In this document: positions 5,278-7,108 of the stretch, piece by piece | Layout of the letters: each line of letters opens with the position of its first letter | Numbering within the stretch: the first letter of the stretch is position 1 | Program-made: the position numbers and the translations under genes | Assembly: GCA_949093475.1 (NCBI GenBank) | Contig: CARXAY010000065.1 | Span: 1-7,108 of the forward strand | DNA length: 7,108 bases | DNA from: an uncultured Oscillospiraceae bacterium | GTDB taxonomy: Bacteria > Bacillota > Clostridia > Oscillospirales > Oscillospiraceae | Direction: 5' to 3' | Notes under the pieces: model-generated | Told to the model about the DNA's origin: nothing | Seen by the model: only the letters and a program-made list of their open reading frames with translations | Databases searched by the model: none

Positions 5278-6209
5278 AAATGGCTCTGGCCTTTGATACC
5301 AGCAATTATACCACCTCCGTCGCTTGGTTTTCGCCCGAACGGCAGGGGCAGGCCCGCAGGCTGCTTTCCGTCCCGGCCGGAACGCTGGGCCTGCGTCAGC
5401 AGGATGCTCTGTTCCAGCACATTCGCCGACTTCCTGAATTGGCGGAAGAATTGCTGACAGGGAGCATGGACATTGGCTGTGTAGGGGCAAGTACCGCGCC
5501 GCGGGAGACGGAGGATTCCTATATGCCTTGCTTCCTTGCGGGGGCAGGGCAGGGGCGCACCGTCGCCAAGGCGCTGGGCGTACCTTTTTATGGGTGGAGC
5601 CACCAGCAGGGCCATTTGGCAGCGGCCGCATGGAGCGCTGGGCATTTGGAGCTGTTGGACAAGCCTTTTTTGGCGTGGCATCTCTCCGGCGGGACAACGG
5701 AGCTGTTGGCGGTCGAACCGGCAGGGCACGCCGTGACCGCAAAGGCCATCGGCGGGACGAAGGATATCTCGGCTGGGCAGCTCATTGACCGCACCGGCGT
5801 TTTGCTGGGACTGGATTTCCCGGCAGGAAAGGCATTGGATGATTTGAGCTTGGAAGCGGAAGGGGGCTGCGTACCCTTTGCCGTCAGAACGGACGGCTAT
5901 TATTTTTCCCTCTCAGGCATGGAAAACAAGGTAAAAGCCCTTGTGGAAGCGGGAAACAAGCCGCAGGAGATCGCCCGTTTTGTTTTGGATACGGTTTGCA
6001 GTGTCTTGCAGAGAGTCACGGCCACGGCGCAGAAGGAGTACCCCGGTCTGCCGGTGCTGTGTTCCGGGGGCGTGGCCTCCAACGTTCGACTGCGTGATGG
6101 ATTGACCAAGTCCTGTCAGACGGTGTTTTCCGCCCCGGAATACGCCACCGACAACGCAATGGGAACGGCGATCCTGACCTATCGCGCATGGGAGGAAGCC
6201 CATGGATAA
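5274..6209 (+). CDS. Divergent TsaD/Kae1-like ASKHA protein (former 'M22 glycoprotease' family)
   Basis: This 311-residue protein has the TsaD (YgjD/Kae1) fold pattern. Canonical TsaD makes the threonylcarbamoyl-adenosine (t6A) modification of tRNA together with TsaB and TsaE. Kept features are the metal-site H-x3-H (SHQQGH, H110 and H114), LSGGTTEL (137-144), the glycine-rich GGTKDISAGQLIDR (160-173), the C-terminal CSGGVASNVRLR (263-274) and ATDNAMGTA (291-299) with the third metal ligand D293. The N-terminal strand reads FDTSNYTTS (7-15) where TsaD has I-E-T-S-C-D-E-T, so the acidic D/E pair is lost. SGGHT has become SGGTT, and the chain is about 25 residues short. I therefore infer a paralogue, with true tsaD elsewhere. 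GGAGGAG (5259-5265) is 8 nt before ATG 5274, which overlaps the nusB stop; ATG 5280 is an alternative. It overlaps xseA by 8 bp. Function unknown. Confidence 0.85.
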   Translation: MKMALAFDTSNYTTSVAWFSPERQGQARRLLSVPAGTLGLRQQDALFQHIRRLPELAEELLTGSMDIGCVGASTAPRETEDSYMPCFLAGAGQGRTVAKALGVPFYGWSHQQGHLAAAAWSAGHLELLDKPFLAWHLSGGTTELLAVEPAGHAVTAKAIGGTKDISAGQLIDRTGVLLGLDFPAGKALDDLSLEAEGGCVPFAVRTDGYYFSLSGMENKVKALVEAGNKPQEIARFVLDTVCSVLQRVTATAQKEYPGLPVLCSGGVASNVRLRDGLTKSCQTVFSAPEYATDNAMGTAILTYRAWEEAHG

Positions 6210-7108
6210 CTATATTTTTTCCGTGACGGCGCTGAACACCTACATCAAAGAACTGGTGGATGCCGACCCCGGTCTGGCGGCAGTTACGGTGCGCGGCGAG
6301 GTATCCAACTATAAAGCCTACCCTTCGGGACACCATTACTTTTCTCTCAAAGATGAAAACGGGACGCTGAAATGCGTGATGTTTAAGGGAAACGCCATCC
6401 ATTTGCGCTTTCGCCCCCAAAACGGGATTCAGGTGGTCGCCATGGGCCGGGTGAGCGTGTTCCCACGGGACGGCGCGTACCAGCTCTATGTCACCGCCAT
6501 GATGCCCGATGGGGTGGGCGACCTGCACATGGCCTTTGAACGCCTCAAGGACAAGCTCCAAGAGGAAGGTCTGTTCGCGCAGGAGCATAAAAAGCCCTTG
6601 CCGGTCTATCCGGAGAAGATTGCCCTCATTACCTCGCCGGCCGGAGCGGCAGTGCGGGATATGATCCGTATTCTGGACGCCCGCTGGCCCATGGCAAAGG
6701 TGTGCGTTCTGCCTGTGCGGGTACAGGGCGCGGAAGCGGCAGGGGAGATCAGCCGCGCCATTGCCTATGCCAACGCCTGTCAGGTGGCCGACCTCATCAT
6801 CACCGGCCGGGGCGGCGGCTCGATGGAGGATCTGTGGTGCTTCAACGAGGAGATCGTGGCCCGCGCCATTTATGCGTCAGAGATTCCCGTCATTTCCGCC
6901 GTAGGGCATGAGCCGGACGTGACCATTGCCGATCTGGTGGCGGATGTGCGGGCGTCCACGCCGTCCAACGCTGCAGAGTTGGCGGTAGAGGATCAAAATG
7001 ACGTATACGCTTGGATTCAGGAGCTGTCACAGCGACTTGGGAAACAAATGGCCCGGGAGTTGAAGCTCCAGCGGGAGCGGCTGGCGCGGCTGGAGAACAG
7101 CCGCGCTC
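6202..7108 (+). CDS. xseA: Exonuclease VII large subunit (XseA), 3' end cut by window
   Basis: XseA with XseB forms exonuclease VII, which degrades single-stranded DNA from both ends in repair. About 302 residues are visible; the remaining C-terminal part lies past the window. An N-terminal OB-fold (about 1-100) shows G-E-V-S-N-Y (32-37), H-Y-F-S-L-K-D (45-51) and G-R-V-S-V-F-P-R-D-G (82-91). The catalytic core has ITSPAGAAVRD (143-153), LPVRVQG (170-176), GRGGGSMEDLW (202-212), GHEPDVT (235-241) with D239, and D248-x-R-A-S-T-P-S-N-A-A-E (248-259). From about 262 onward the chain becomes Gln/Arg/Leu-rich, as expected for the long coiled-coil segment. GGAGG (6191-6195) lies 6 nt before ATG 6202, and the start overlaps the previous gene's end, so coupling is likely. 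xseB would be expected next, outside the window. Confidence 0.96.
   Translation, partial: MDNYIFSVTALNTYIKELVDADPGLAAVTVRGEVSNYKAYPSGHHYFSLKDENGTLKCVMFKGNAIHLRFRPQNGIQVVAMGRVSVFPRDGAYQLYVTAMMPDGVGDLHMAFERLKDKLQEEGLFAQEHKKPLPVYPEKIALITSPAGAAVRDMIRILDARWPMAKVCVLPVRVQGAEAAGEISRAIAYANACQVADLIITGRGGGSMEDLWCFNEEIVARAIYASEIPVISAVGHEPDVTIADLVADVRASTPSNAAELAVEDQNDVYAWIQELSQRLGKQMARELKLQRERLARLENSRA

Noticed and set aside
4807..5742. Minus-strand open frame (311 codons) opposite nusB and the TsaD-like gene
   Set aside because: It spans two well-supported plus-strand genes and has an Arg/Pro/Ala-rich low-complexity start, with no family motif or Shine-Dalgarno.
1..7108. CRISPR arrays, insertion sequences, attachment sites, tRNA/rRNA genes, defence or toxin modules
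   Set aside because: I saw no spaced direct repeats, transposase or integrase motifs, cloverleaf-like stretches or defence-type domains. Almost all sequence is explained by housekeeping genes and short regulatory gaps.

Overview
The window looks like a chromosomal segment of a G+C-rich anaerobic Firmicute, most likely a gut Clostridia of the Oscillospiraceae / Flavonifractor-Oscillibacter type. This rests on protein style and gene content, not on a database search. All nine genes lie on the plus strand and are tightly packed. There are no tRNA or rRNA genes, CRISPR repeats, insertion sequences or phage genes.

Region 1 (1-2316) is the end of a transcription unit. It holds the C-terminal part of a ParE/GyrB-like type IIA topoisomerase B subunit (TOPRIM end), a small cytidine/blasticidin-S deaminase-like enzyme, and a complete NADP-dependent isocitrate dehydrogenase of the eukaryote-like homodimeric class. 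Spacings are 18 and 3 bp.

Region 2 (2317-2997) is a 69-bp gap and a rubrerythrin gene. The gap carries the most striking non-coding element in the window: a 12-bp terminator-like hairpin plus U-run. Its 3' arm is the Shine-Dalgarno sequence of the rubrerythrin gene and its U-run touches the start codon.

Region 3 (2998-4150) is a secreted N-acetylmuramoyl-L-alanine amidase with an N-terminal copper-amine-oxidase-like (stalk) region. It has its own sigma-A-like promoter, which also helps fix its start codon.

Region 4 (4151-4740) is an Asp23/YqhY-type gene with a strong extended -10 promoter, closed by two intrinsic terminators in tandem.

Region 5 (4741-7108) starts with a TATAAT box embedded in a perfect 8-bp dyad. 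An apparently translationally coupled operon follows: nusB, a divergent TsaD/Kae1-like (old 'M22 glycoprotease') paralogue, and xseA (exonuclease VII large subunit, cut by the window edge). In Bacillus subtilis the corresponding run is yqhY-nusB-folD-xseA-xseB, so here the TsaD-like gene sits where folD would be.

The genes are mostly housekeeping: DNA topology and repair, rRNA antitermination, cell wall turnover, central carbon metabolism and peroxide defence. I see no multi-gene system that is clearly new. The items most worth a second look are the hairpin on the rubrerythrin start, the TsaD-like paralogue with replaced active-site residues, the operator-like dyad at the nusB promoter, and the deaminase with altered substrate-loop residues.
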